Origin: Branchiostoma floridae
Lineage: Eukaryota; Chordata; Leptocardii; Amphioxiformes; Branchiostomatidae
DNA length: 64,000 nucleotides
Reading direction: 5' to 3'
NCBI RefSeq assembly: GCF_000003815.2
Contig: NC_049995.1
Span: forward strand, 4,632,959-4,696,958
Shown here: positions 47,301 through 57,504 of the stretch, in pieces
How positions within the stretch are numbered: the first letter of the stretch is position 1
How the letters are laid out: each line of letters opens with the position of its first letter
The notes under the pieces: generated by a model
Told to the model about the DNA's origin: nothing
Databases searched by the model: none
What the model saw: the letters and a program-made list of their open reading frames with translations, nothing else
Program-made: the position numbers and the translations under genes

Positions 47301-50300
47301 TAAACGCTGTGATGACCAAAATCAAGAGTCCAGGAATCATGACCTTCATGGCAGGTTCGATGCTGCTTACTCCTTTCCACATCACAAGGGTTGATGCAGC
47401 AGTAGCTAAGAAGTGTAATAGTACAGGCCAGCTGCTTTCCTGTTGTGGCAAAATACACCAGATATTATAATCATCATAACTATTGTAATTATCAATATTG
47501 TTATTACTATTAAATAAAGACAGAGCCATGTGTTAAATATACATTTGTAAATAATATGTACAGTATAAATGTCAAGCATGATATTCATAGAAGTGAATGC
47601 AAATTTTCCTAGATCCTATTGTCTACAAGGTTGTTGTTTTTGGTGTTGTTTATGGTGGGTTCTAAACCACAATTAAGTCTATATTGACAAAAATGATAAT
47701 TCATTTATTGAAGATCACACGAAATGGCGAATATTCTTCAAATGATAATTTAAAGTCAACTGCATTTAACCGTTTTGAGATCCACTCATATGATACAGTA
47801 ACATGGCTAAAACTATACCGACCTCTGCCAAAGTAAAGAAACTTTACTGTTATGTTAAATTTAGATTGTTTCAGACGATCATGTACTATAAGGAGAAAAA
47901 TGTACCAACCTCAGCAAACGCTTTCCAGATCTGACTGCTCTCCTCAAAGTTTGTTGGTAGGGGGTGAAAGATGCAGTAGTACAGGTAGTGAATGGACCAT
48001 CCGACGATGACTCCGTAGTAGCAACTGTTAATGAAATGAAAGGTATACATTTGTAACCTATTCGCAAACACATGCAGCAGTAGTGGTAGATTGTGTAATT
48101 CAAATATGACAAATAACAGGCTAAAATTACGTAAATATGATAAAAATGGAAAATATCTGAGACCGCGTGGCACAGCGACAGCGTGTTTGCCTCGAGACCG
48201 AGAGGTCTTGAGTTCGAATCCAGCTGCCGTGTCACTGATCTTGTGCCCTTGGGAAAGGCACTTTACACGACTTTCCTCACTTTAATCAGGTGAAAAATGA
48301 GTACCTATCTTCGGATAGGGCCGTCCCTCGGATAGGACGTTAAATGGAGGTCCCGTCTATGCACGTTAAAGAACCCCCACACGTGCGGTGTGCGTTGGAA
48401 CAAACCATTCTGTCTGGATCATGGAGTTGGTGATTCGACTACAAATCACCCGGATGGAGGCCTGGCGAACCTCCGTTTCGAACTAGCCAAAAACATGTCA
48501 ATAATTGCCGACTCTTCGGCAGATAGACATTATCGAAAGAACAGAACAGATCTTACCATGTCAGAAAATTAACAATGCTTATCCATCCCCCAAGCCATGT
48601 TGACTTCACGCCTAGTAGGTCATGCCACGCCATCGGTGCAGCTCTCCTGGTAAACCGACCGATGGCGTACTCCATAATGATAAACTGCATGGACCACATG
48701 AACAGGAACAGGAACCAGACCAGCAGGAACTGCAGACATCCTGGGAAACATCATAATTCATTTATGTGTCATGAAGTAGGTGGCGCTTATAGGGGCTGCC
48801 ACACACGAAACCCGCTCCTTTAACTATGTGTGCAATACTCAAAGTTTTTATGATTTTAGTCTATGTATGTGGGAACTTGTATGTATGAATGTTTCCGGCG
48901 ACCGTGCAGAACCTTTCAGAGCAAGTTTGGACCCGATTTCTTCAAGTTTGGACCGTTTTTATATAACACTTGGACACCATCCCGGCTAACACAATGGCTT
49001 CCCGGTCACGAGCTGTTTTCCAGTACTCCTTGGATTACTTGTGGCGTTTGAAGAAGACATCTGCCCCGATCAGTCCTGAAATCAAGAACCAACTTCTCAA
49101 CCTCGGACTCTGGAAACAAGGAAACAGACCAAGAGGGACGAAAGCTGGTAAGCATTTTATAAGAAGGATCCCTACAGTAACTGGGAATAGACCATTGAGA
49201 TGCAAATATGGATCATTCAGTCCCGGCTTAAACCCGCTCCATCCACACATATGTAAAACAGCCGGAGAATTTCAACCTGTGCTGGATGAAACGAACCCAG
49301 CGACATCAAGAAGACTACCTGCTGACCACGCCCCTACGTACATACCTAGAGCATACCAAAGCGCATTCCGATCGACAAACTGTCCCGTTGCTCTGCCCAT
49401 CGTCAACAGACTTTCTTGTACAGCTACAGCGGCGAGCGTCATGAACAGACCGAGACAGGTAGTACCGCTTCAACCATCTGCGAACATTCAGAACTCTAAA
49501 ACTAAATCAGGTAGTCCACGCCAAATCAGTGTACCATCTGTAATGTTATGTAACGCTCGTTCTTTGGCAAACAAGTTGGATGAGTTTCATTCTGTGTTGT
49601 TAAGTGAAAATGTCCAGGTAGCTGCAGTGTCTGAAACCTGGTTTAGTAGTGACTCTCCCCCAGACTATTGGGCGGTAGATGGGTACAATGTATTTGTGAA
49701 ATCTAGAGAAAACAGACGTGGTGGTGGTATCGCTCTGTATGTAAGTGATGATATAGCTGCACAACAAATCACAACAATCATTGTCCCAGACGAGCTGGAA
49801 TGTATGTGGCTGATGTTACGACCAAAACGTTTACCTAGAAAGATTTCCTCTATCATCGTGTGTGTTGTATATTCACCGCCACAATCTTCTTGTGAAGACG
49901 CTTTAAGGCAACACCTGTTAGATACGGTAGATGATCTAAGAACCAGATATGATAATGCAGGATATTTGATAATGGGTGATTTTAACCATGTTGATGATGT
50001 GAGAGGGGTGTGCTCTGGCAATGGTCTACAACAGATTGTTAATGTTCCAACCCGATCCGAGGCTATTCTTGACCTCATTATCACAAACTTGAATGTTTTC
50101 TATCACCCGCCCACTGTAACCTCGCCCTTGGGGCGCAGCGATCACAGCATTGTTTTACTCCATCCCAAACACCAGGCTGTCGTGAACAAGACCACAAAGA
50201 GAAGGATACGACCAATGAAGGACTCTAACATCCGATCCTTCGGCCAGTGGATTACGACACATTGGGAAGAGGTGTTGAGCGCACAGGGAACACAAAGCAA

Positions 50301-53300
50301 AACCTCCGCTCTCTATGTAGCTTTAAATCAGGCAATAGAAACCTACTTTCCGTACAAGACCATCAGAACCCACGTACAAGACAAGCCGTGGATGTCCCCG
50401 AAGATCAAGTCTGCGATCAAGTCCCGACAGCGTGCGTTTCAGGCACAGAACTGGGTGGTATGGCGAGCACTCCGTAACAAGATCCAGACAGCGATTAAGA
50501 GAGCAAGAAAACTGTTCTACAGTACTAGAATTCAAAAGTTGAAAAGAGAAAACCCACGCGCTTGGTTCAAAGAACTGAAAGTTCTGACAGGCACTCAAAG
50601 AAAGGACATGATGGTACCAGTCGATGGTGTTGACCCAGAAAACAACGTCGACATCGCAAACATCATCAACACGAGGTTTTCAGACATCACAACGTCGCTC
50701 CCCCCTCTGGACCTGTCCAAGCTCCTGGCATTCCTCCCTTCCCGCCCTCCTCCCACCGTACAACCATGGGAGGTGTACCACAAACTGCTGAGGGTTAAGA
50801 CGACAAAATCGCCGGGCCCAGATGGAATAACGGGCAAGTTGATACGAGAGTTTGCCTACGAAATATCTACACCCCTTACTGACATATTCAACACTTCGCT
50901 GCGTGAGGGAGTAGTACCACAACAGTGGAAAGAAGCGGTCGTAGTACCTCTGCCCAAGACCCGCCCACCCAGTATAGATCAACTCCGACCCGTTTCCCTG
51001 ACCTCACTCCTCGCGAAGGTTTGTGAGGACTTCATCGTTTCCTGGGTTCTACAGGACATAAACAGGTCTATATCAACTAGCCAGTTTGGATGTTTGAAGG
51101 GACGTTCAACCACTCATTGCCTAGTTAATCTGGCAAATCAACTGTACAGAACTGCGGATAAGCAGGGGACCTGCAGCACATGGGTTTTAACTGACTTCAG
51201 CAAGGCATTTGACCTTGTTGACCACACAGTGGCAATGAGGCATCTACTTGAGATCGGTGTTCGGCCGGAAGTAATTCCGTGGATCGCCAGCTTCCATGAA
51301 GGACGGACTCAGAGAACGAGATACCGGGGGGCTTTGTCCCACACAAAGCGTCTTACGTGTGGCTTGGCTCAAGGCACAAAGCTCGGACCAATTGTCTTCA
51401 TAGCCCATGTTAACGAACTACCCAGCATTGTAGCTTCTCCGTCTTGGGCATTTGTAGACGATCTCAACCTTGTTGAGTCCCGACTGCTGTCCCAACCACC
51501 CAACATACAGGACGATCTGGACCATCTTTCAGGTTGGACTGAGGACAACAGCATGAAGCTCAATCCGGGCAAATGCAAAGCCATGGTAATCTGTTTTTCC
51601 CGCATCCCACCACCACCTCCAGTTCTCAACATCAACGGCCACCAGTTAACAGTTGTCAAGGTAGCTAAGTGTCTTGGAGTTACATTTCAAGACGACTTGA
51701 GGTGGGACACTCACGTCACAGAAACATCCAAGAAGGGAAACCAGAGGCTGCACATCCTATGCAGACTGCGTCAATTCGACTTACCAACCGAAGACCTCGT
51801 AACGGTATATACATGTTACGTCCGCCCTGTGCTGGAGTACGCCGCGCCACTCTGGCATCCGGGCTTGACAATAAAGCAACGTGATCAGATCGAACGCATC
51901 CAGCGACGGGCTACCAGAATAATCCTGGGCAGGAAGTTTTCTACCTACGCTTTAGCGTGTGAAGTTCTCCAACTGCAAACACTGGAGGAACGCAGGGTCG
52001 AGCTTTGTTTAAAATTCGCCAGGAATGTCCTCACCTCGGACCTCTACAGGGACTGGCTACCACAGTCAAGAGGTGATGTTAGTGGTAGGGAGACAAGAAA
52101 TGGAAATAAGCTTGACTACATGCCAGTGCGCACCAAGCGCTTCAAAACAAGCCCAATACCATACCTAACCAATCTCTTGAACGAACATGTGCTCAAATAG
52201 CCGGTCTTTGTACATATTGTATTACATGTATATTTATATTAGAATCTATTGTCTTAACCTTTTTAATGTATTCATTGATGGAGCAAATTGTTTTAACATA
52301 GTGGCTTACATGCAATTCAGCCTACGGCTGCGAGATGTCCACTCATATCTTAGATTGTAATTGTATTGTAATGTTGTTGCGATGGAAATAAACCAAGTAT
52401 ATAAGTGTGGGGAGGGGTCAATGAAGGATGAACAAAAGTCGTCATATGAGTGATCACAGTCATGGCACATTCAATTAAACTATTCGTCTTTTGAGAAAAA
52501 ATATTTCGTATTCAACCACTTTTCATGATACTATCCTTACCAGCATGTTACATTTAATGTGTCGCAGCACCAAAGTCTACACTATCTTAGTGTTTTATCG
52601 ACGTTTTGAGCATTCCATTGGTCAAAATTGGAATTTGCGTTGCAGTAGCGTAGAACGCCGCTAGGTAGCCCAAAATCGAATTAGGCCTTTGTTTTTCTGA
52701 CCTCTATCTACCTACACCTACTTTTAATCTATGATGAAAATCCTTTAATGGCTTGTAGGGTAATTAAGTATGTGATGTCCACAAACACACAGACAAACAC
52801 ACCGATAATCGAATTATTCCTGGCATAAAATAATTTTTGTTGTTGTAGATTTCCAGTAAAAAGAACATTATTGTGCAAAATTTCCACCTACGCCAACTGG
52901 ACATTTTCATAATATGTAATAACGCCTAAAGTTTACCTTTCTCTCCACTGTTGTTAGCTAGAATCCTCGGAAAGCGCCAGAGATTTCCCGTCCCTACAGC
53001 GCAGCCCACACAGCTGATGATGAGGCCGAGTTTGGAGGAGAACCTGCCGGCCCTGTCTGTGTCCGGGTGGGACTCGGACGTAGTTTGGAAAATAGCCTCC
53101 AGTCCCGAGTCATCGGTGTCCTATGGTGTTGACAAAACATGTGGTTAAAACAATGACACAACGCATTGTCAAACACATATTGTCCTTATCGATAATTATA
53201 AGTATTCAGAACTAATAACAAGGCAGGCTAGGAAAACATTTACAAAATCGTAAGTATCTAAACCTAATATTTCTACATGATGTTTATCCGATGAAAGCTA

Positions 53301-54212
53301 AATTGAATGGGTCTTTTGATTCGACAAAAGCCCTTTGTTTTCAAAGTATAATTCATGTTAGAGTATTTTATACGTCTAATCAGCTTAGTAGTAGACTTAG
53401 GATTTAGATGTGTGCCTACGTTTGTTTACATTCGGGATATCTTTTGTGCCTTTGGGCATTGCTGTTCTGAGTGTCGAATCCCTAGGGATCATTCTATGTG
53501 CTCTCCCTATTTAGGGTTCGGTTGTTTTTTCTTAGTCGGAAACGTTCTCTTCTTCGTAAACTTCGAAAAGAACTAAGTTTTCTGTCTATTCACAAACAGA
53601 ACATACGTGAATAGACGTGTGTACAGTCACGATTTCTGTACAGTGTAAAAACTCTGCTATTTTATGAACATGAATTACTGCCAATTGAAATACTGATGGA
53701 TGGTAGGTAGTTTAGGGCAAAGGATTATAGTATAGAGTCACATATGATAGGAGGTAGGAAAAGGAACTGAGCGTTGTCTGAAACAGACATGAAAACATTA
53801 TGTAACCAATCTGTGTCCCTGACTTTGCAAACTTAGTTTCCATACACATGATTCTTGTTTTGTCAATCTTTTTTACTATTCGTATAGATGACACAAACTC
53901 TAGAACATCTTTTTACATGCAATGACATGAATTTTCATCCTCAATTTTTTTTTAAATTTTAAGTGCAGTTGCAAACAGGTGTGAGGTGAAATGTAAATGG
54001 TGGGGGGGCACAATAGTCTATCTGTGAACTAAATTTGAGTTCATATTGCTGGTTTTACTAACGACATCAGAAGCCTAAATTGAGCCTAAATCTGATCCAA
54101 CGAGTAAAGGACGTGAAAAATCAACTTACGACGCGTAATAAGTAAGATAGAAATGTTCAAAACTGACCTTCTTGACTAATCTTATTCTCTCAGATTTTCC
54201 TTCGTCCGCCAT
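41340..54212 (-). CDS. SLC6-like sodium-dependent transporter C (complete, 583 aa)
   Basis: Thirteen exons, 5' to 3': 54168-54212, 52937-53120, 48557-48740, 47910-48024, 47238-47439, 46580-46742, 46066-46200, 45127-45263, 44714-44805, 44232-44333, 43826-43878, 41986-42106, 41340-41558. All lengths equal those of gene B and they join to 583 aa. Start MADEGKSERIRLVKK; TM1 GTGNLWRFPR; TM5 VITAFIWALTQQNAG; TM6 ALSQNAWDTGAACG; TM8 AGFSSY keeps both Ser of the Na2 site; tail PACYCGH...KTID. It is the close paralogue of B, made by block duplication, and is expected to have the same Na+-coupled transport role; substrate unknown. Intron 2 carries retrotransposon RT-II, intron 3 a SINE next to the donor, intron 11 a TIR element. 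Donor of exon 1 is GTCAGT. Confidence 0.9.
42432..43483. mobile_element. 1.05-kb element with 11-bp inverted ends
   Basis: Begins TACCTCCATGA and ends TCATGGAGGTA, in intron 11 of gene C. The body has tandem, diverged modules (ACCAAAAATCATGAAAATCC, CTTGAGTTATCC, CTAGGGGG) and a (GACA)n tract near the 3' end. Related modules occur in the loop of the palindrome at 60281-60790 and more weakly at 12520-12680 and 52600-52790. Non-coding. Confidence 0.6.
43500..43790 (-). mobile_element. Probable retrotransposon ORF2 tail relic
   Basis: On the minus strand a frame reads VFNIINWLPPTYMDATFVQN, then NTRDASLLHKPNYTNTVGHRT. This resembles the region after the RT thumb in non-LTR ORF2 proteins (FKIINxLxPxYM ... 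TR ... N ... G.R.F). Short and adjacent to the TIR element, so assignment is tentative. Confidence 0.4.
48159..48549 (+). mobile_element. tRNA-derived SINE at the exon 3 donor of gene C
   Basis: Head GCGTGGCACAGCGACAGCGT and GGTCTTGAGTTCGAATCC form A- and B-box-like motifs; the body has CCTTGGGAAAGGCACTTTAC and AGGTGAAAAATGAGTACC, a central domain style seen in many invertebrate SINEs; the 3' tail is (GAACA)n. The tail ends about 2 bases from the GTAAG of exon 3 (48552-48556). Gene B lacks it at the homologous place. Confidence 0.75.
48777..52402 (+). mobile_element. RT-II: full-length non-LTR retrotransposon in gene C intron 2
   Basis: Boundaries were inferred by comparison with gene B, where ATGTGTCGTCAAATGTGGGA is uninterrupted. 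The insert has a 5' UTR of about 215 bp, a single long ORF and a 3' UTR of about 200 bp ending AATAAACCAAGTATATAAG. It is antisense to gene C. The short target repeat (possibly AAGT) is not decisive. Confidence 0.85.
48994..52200 (+). CDS. RT-II ORF: AP-endonuclease / reverse transcriptase (1068 aa, intact)
   Basis: Chosen start is the first ATG (MASRSRAVFQYSLD); the frame is open to TAG at 52200. The first ~180 residues are basic and without a recognised domain and may replace ORF1. APE endonuclease follows (VMLCNARSLANKLDE, VSETWF, GGGIALYVS, MGDFNHVDD, GRSDHSIVLL), then RT from about residue 590 (KSPGPDGITG, RPVSLTSLLAKV, LTDFSKAFDLVDH, GLAQGTKLGPIVF, catalytic FVDDLN near residue 820) and a C-terminal region (RRATRIILGRK, SPIPYLTNLLNEH). 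It catalyses target-primed reverse transcription. Uninterrupted frame suggests recent insertion. Close kin of RT-III; likely CR1/Jockey-group, clade not certain. Confidence 0.88.
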   Translation: MASRSRAVFQYSLDYLWRLKKTSAPISPEIKNQLLNLGLWKQGNRPRGTKAGKHFIRRIPTVTGNRPLRCKYGSFSPGLNPLHPHICKTAGEFQPVLDETNPATSRRLPADHAPTYIPRAYQSAFRSTNCPVALPIVNRLSCTATAASVMNRPRQVVPLQPSANIQNSKTKSGSPRQISVPSVMLCNARSLANKLDEFHSVLLSENVQVAAVSETWFSSDSPPDYWAVDGYNVFVKSRENRRGGGIALYVSDDIAAQQITTIIVPDELECMWLMLRPKRLPRKISSIIVCVVYSPPQSSCEDALRQHLLDTVDDLRTRYDNAGYLIMGDFNHVDDVRGVCSGNGLQQIVNVPTRSEAILDLIITNLNVFYHPPTVTSPLGRSDHSIVLLHPKHQAVVNKTTKRRIRPMKDSNIRSFGQWITTHWEEVLSAQGTQSKTSALYVALNQAIETYFPYKTIRTHVQDKPWMSPKIKSAIKSRQRAFQAQNWVVWRALRNKIQTAIKRARKLFYSTRIQKLKRENPRAWFKELKVLTGTQRKDMMVPVDGVDPENNVDIANIINTRFSDITTSLPPLDLSKLLAFLPSRPPPTVQPWEVYHKLLRVKTTKSPGPDGITGKLIREFAYEISTPLTDIFNTSLREGVVPQQWKEAVVVPLPKTRPPSIDQLRPVSLTSLLAKVCEDFIVSWVLQDINRSISTSQFGCLKGRSTTHCLVNLANQLYRTADKQGTCSTWVLTDFSKAFDLVDHTVAMRHLLEIGVRPEVIPWIASFHEGRTQRTRYRGALSHTKRLTCGLAQGTKLGPIVFIAHVNELPSIVASPSWAFVDDLNLVESRLLSQPPNIQDDLDHLSGWTEDNSMKLNPGKCKAMVICFSRIPPPPPVLNINGHQLTVVKVAKCLGVTFQDDLRWDTHVTETSKKGNQRLHILCRLRQFDLPTEDLVTVYTCYVRPVLEYAAPLWHPGLTIKQRDQIERIQRRATRIILGRKFSTYALACEVLQLQTLEERRVELCLKFARNVLTSDLYRDWLPQSRGDVSGRETRNGNKLDYMPVRTKRFKTSPIPYLTNLLNEHVLK

Positions 54213-56462
54213 CTTTGATTACTCGTTGCTCATTAAATCTGTACAGCTGAATCGACACAATGAAGCTTGGCCAGACTACTAAGTAGAAAAACCGGTTCTA
54301 GATCCACGTCCTCTTAGTGGCATGATTTGTCTCAATTAACATGCGCTATATACGTGTAGGCGACATACAACAATAGCATAACGTCATTATGCCTTAAATG
54401 GTCGATAAGGCGTCAGAAATTAAAGAGGACGGCTGAGACACAACGGTTTACCGGTTTCGACCTTTTATTCAAAAGTCTTCATCAGAATGACAAGAGAGTG
54501 GTACCGCACTGGCTTTTATAGCCTCTACTCTAGTTAGGGCAGGGCGCTCTGAGCAGTTAGGGCAGGAGATAGCCAATCGGATTACAAGATATCATATTGC
54601 ACTAGCTATGTGGCCAATCAGAGTATAGGGTTCAATGGCCAATCAGCTTACAGGATATCGTTATGACTAACTAACCAATCAGAGCCTACGTCTAGTCAGG
54701 TCAGGGCCCTCTGAGCGTAGTCCATTGTTCTCCTGACCAATAAGGTAGTTCGTCTCATAGACGATTGTTCTACTAGCCAATCAGGTTACACTTAGTGTCC
54801 TATGCCCTTTGTTCCATGACATCATCCGTTAGGTGGGAGATACAGTCATGGAGTGCGGTACGGCTAACTATGAGCACTTGTACAGAGGTAAAAACGAGAC
54901 TTGTCTATGCATACATGACTGTGAATGTTACAAAAGAGACAATAGTAAATATACAACAGCCTTAGCTTGCCGTGTGGAGAGGAGTTGGCCCCAGTTGTCT
55001 TATGTAGAGTTGTCCTCGGGTAGAGTCTGTCGCGCCTCGGGTCCGTTCCATGTGGATGGTAGGATGCTAGTGACCGGCTAATGTGGCGATTGAGTGTTCA
55101 TTGGGTGACGGTCACGACGAGTTTAATAACGTCATTATGCCTTTAAGTTTATTTAATGATAACGGTATATCTCATACCAAAACATTTCCACTGTTTGATC
55201 GAATCGGCTTAGAATGATTATTGCTAAAAATGATCTACTAGTATATAAAATCTATAGACATAATTACTCGAAGATTCGTGCGTTACTGAACAAAATGACT
55301 GTGATTAACATATCAATGTAAGCTAACATTTGGCTTTTTAAATTGAATGTAATTATTTTATTGACCAATGACTGGATAAATCGTTGTTGATCAAGAACCA
55401 TTTACAGGGGATATCGAAGTAAACTCAGCGAAGTTACCAAAAAGGTTTCTATTTTCTATACATGCTTGAATGACATCATCAGTTTGTCAAACTATACAGG
55501 CCTTTCATTGATGTCATAGTAATTATAATTTAAATCCCACGTATCCGTATTAGCGGGTAATTCAATTAAACAACGGCATCTTGATGTGTTTACGGGCACA
55601 CACAGAAATTCAACATGGCGCAGATGACGTCAAAGGAAAGGCCGTATATATACTGGATAGCGCCTCCCAGCAGTGAGTGTTTGTATTGCAGTAATGCAAT
55701 AAAATACTATCGAAGTGTCCACAAGTCATCACATAGCTATTATATTGTGTAAAACCAAATTACATGTACACATGCACATGTATCTTTTTACATGATCGTT
55801 TCCTACTTCCCCAGTGTTATTTCTATGGCCACGTGCACACTGACTTGATTTCATGGTTACATCCGCGCGCGAGTATTCTCACTACAACCATATATATTTC
55901 AGAAGTTCAAGTTAGGTATAATACTATAATAAAATACAACAATTTCCACTCTGCATCGGGAAAGTTTGATGATCTTGGGGAAAATAGCACGCATAGTCTG
56001 TAGAATTCTAACAGCAAGTACCTAACATGGATCTTTCAAAATGGTATCTATTTGGATAACTATCACACCAGTTCATAATGAAATAATTCGACACCACATC
56101 CTTTAACGTCTGTTTATTGTCCATTTGCTCGTTACAATTGTAAACATATGGCAAATAATAACAATGAAAATACATAGTGCCCAGAAAAGGCTTAAAACTT
56201 GGTGGTGTATGGTATACGTTCCACCTTGAATAATATCACAATTTTAATGTCATATTTTAATATATACCATCAATTTCACATACTAAAGCTGATAACATAA
56301 TTGTACATATCTTATAAAATCCTTTTAAACTACGATAAACACAAATTATATTGTTTTGAGATAGATAGCCATAAACTACACAATAACAGTGATACACAAT
56401 ATGAAATGAAACTTAAAAAAAGATTTTAAAAAATTGAAATTAAAAGCTATGACGTTATTTGT
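54213..56462. other. Spacer between C start and E stop
   Basis: Aligns with 14547-17816 (between B and D) apart from insertions; it must hold the C promoter. The main insertion is 54396-55126. No gene seen otherwise. Confidence 0.6.
54396..55126 (-). mobile_element. 731-bp insertion with 17-bp target duplication; hammerhead-like motif
   Basis: Flanked by the perfect 17-bp direct repeat TAACGTCATTATGCCTT (54379-54395 and 55127-55143); the paralogous spacer (14890-14910) has a single related site. On the minus strand the 3' end carries CTGATGA, a short stem-loop, then GAAA (54455-54485), the two core boxes of hammerhead ribozymes, of a kind found in Penelope-like elements. The plus strand has six CCAAT motifs between 54573 and 54781. 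A short frame at 54833-55081 is unrecognised. Confidence 0.6.
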
Positions 56463-56616
56463 CTAAATTCCAACACAATTGCTCTCTTCTAATAGTTTTA
56501 ACTTTTCATATTCTAAAGCGTCAAGCTCCTGCTCTTCTACAGCGTTGCTACAGTTACTGTTAACGTTACATGTACAACATCCGGGAATGTTGCTCTGTAA
56601 TGACATAAGTGATGAC

Positions 56617-57504
56617 TCCGACAGGAAACAATGCGTGTGTTATCGTGGATCCCTCTCTGAGTGGGAACGTCTGACATGTGGAGTGGCGCAGGGAACACTG
56701 CTCGGCCCGATCCTTTTTCTAGCACTTATCGACGACGCTGCGTCTGAAACAACCAGCCCAGTGTGGAAATACGTAGACGACATGAACATGCTACAGACGA
56801 GAAGGCTCCAGCAACCTTCTACCCTGCATTCTGACTTGGATCAACTATGCCAATGGTCAAATAGTAACCACATGCTCCTGAACGGCGCTAAATGTCTTGC
56901 TATGCACATTACCTTCGTTCGGAACCCACCCCCGCTGCCGCCACTACACATCGACAACACACCGCTTGCCGTCGCTACCTGCCTCAAGGTCCTCGGCCTG
57001 CACATCCAGAGCAACCTACATTGGGACGTTCAAGTTCAGCAGATGGTAGGAAAGGCCTCGAAGAAACTCTACCTCCTCAAAAGACTCAGACGTTTTAATT
57101 TACCATGCAATGACCTGATAACAATCTACACCGGGTACATCAGGCCAATCTTAGAATATGCAGCACCAGCCTGGACCCCCGGCCTTACCAAGGAGCAAGT
57201 ACAGAAACTCGAACATGTCCAAAAGCGTGCATGCCGTATCATCCTTGGTAACGCCTACACTGGTTACTCACACGCCCTTCAAAACCTCGGACTAACATCG
57301 CTGGCAGACAGGAGAGAACAACTGTGCCTGAACTTTGCAAAGTTGCTGTTGACATCATCCTTCAGGGACTGGCTTCCGTTGTCAAGGGGCGAAATACCCG
57401 GCCGGGACACTCGAAACAAACAGAAACTGAATGCTCCACTATGCCGTACCAATCGACACAAGAACTCCCCGATCCCTTACCTTGTAAGGCTGTTAAACAC
57501 GTAA
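56617..57504 (+). mobile_element. RT-III: 5'-truncated retrotransposon, RT C-terminal half
   Basis: Encodes RLTCGVAQGTLLGPILF, catalytic KYVDDMNML, CLKVLGLHIQSNLHWD, RRFNLPCNDLITIYTGYIRP, RACRIILGNAY and SPIPYLVRLLNT to TAA at 57504. Best match in the window is RT-II. Endonuclease and RT fingers are missing. Its 3' UTR is displaced to about 63588-63838 by RT-IV and ends in (TGATTC)n-like repeats at the TGAC target site. Confidence 0.82.

Noticed and set aside
48970-48993. Earlier TTG start for the RT-II protein
   Set aside because: A eukaryotic start at the first ATG (48994) is more plausible; the eight extra codons add no motif.
54833-55081. 82-codon Cys-containing frame as a secreted peptide gene
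   Set aside because: It lies wholly inside the 731-bp insertion, has no signal peptide and no supported splice or promoter context.
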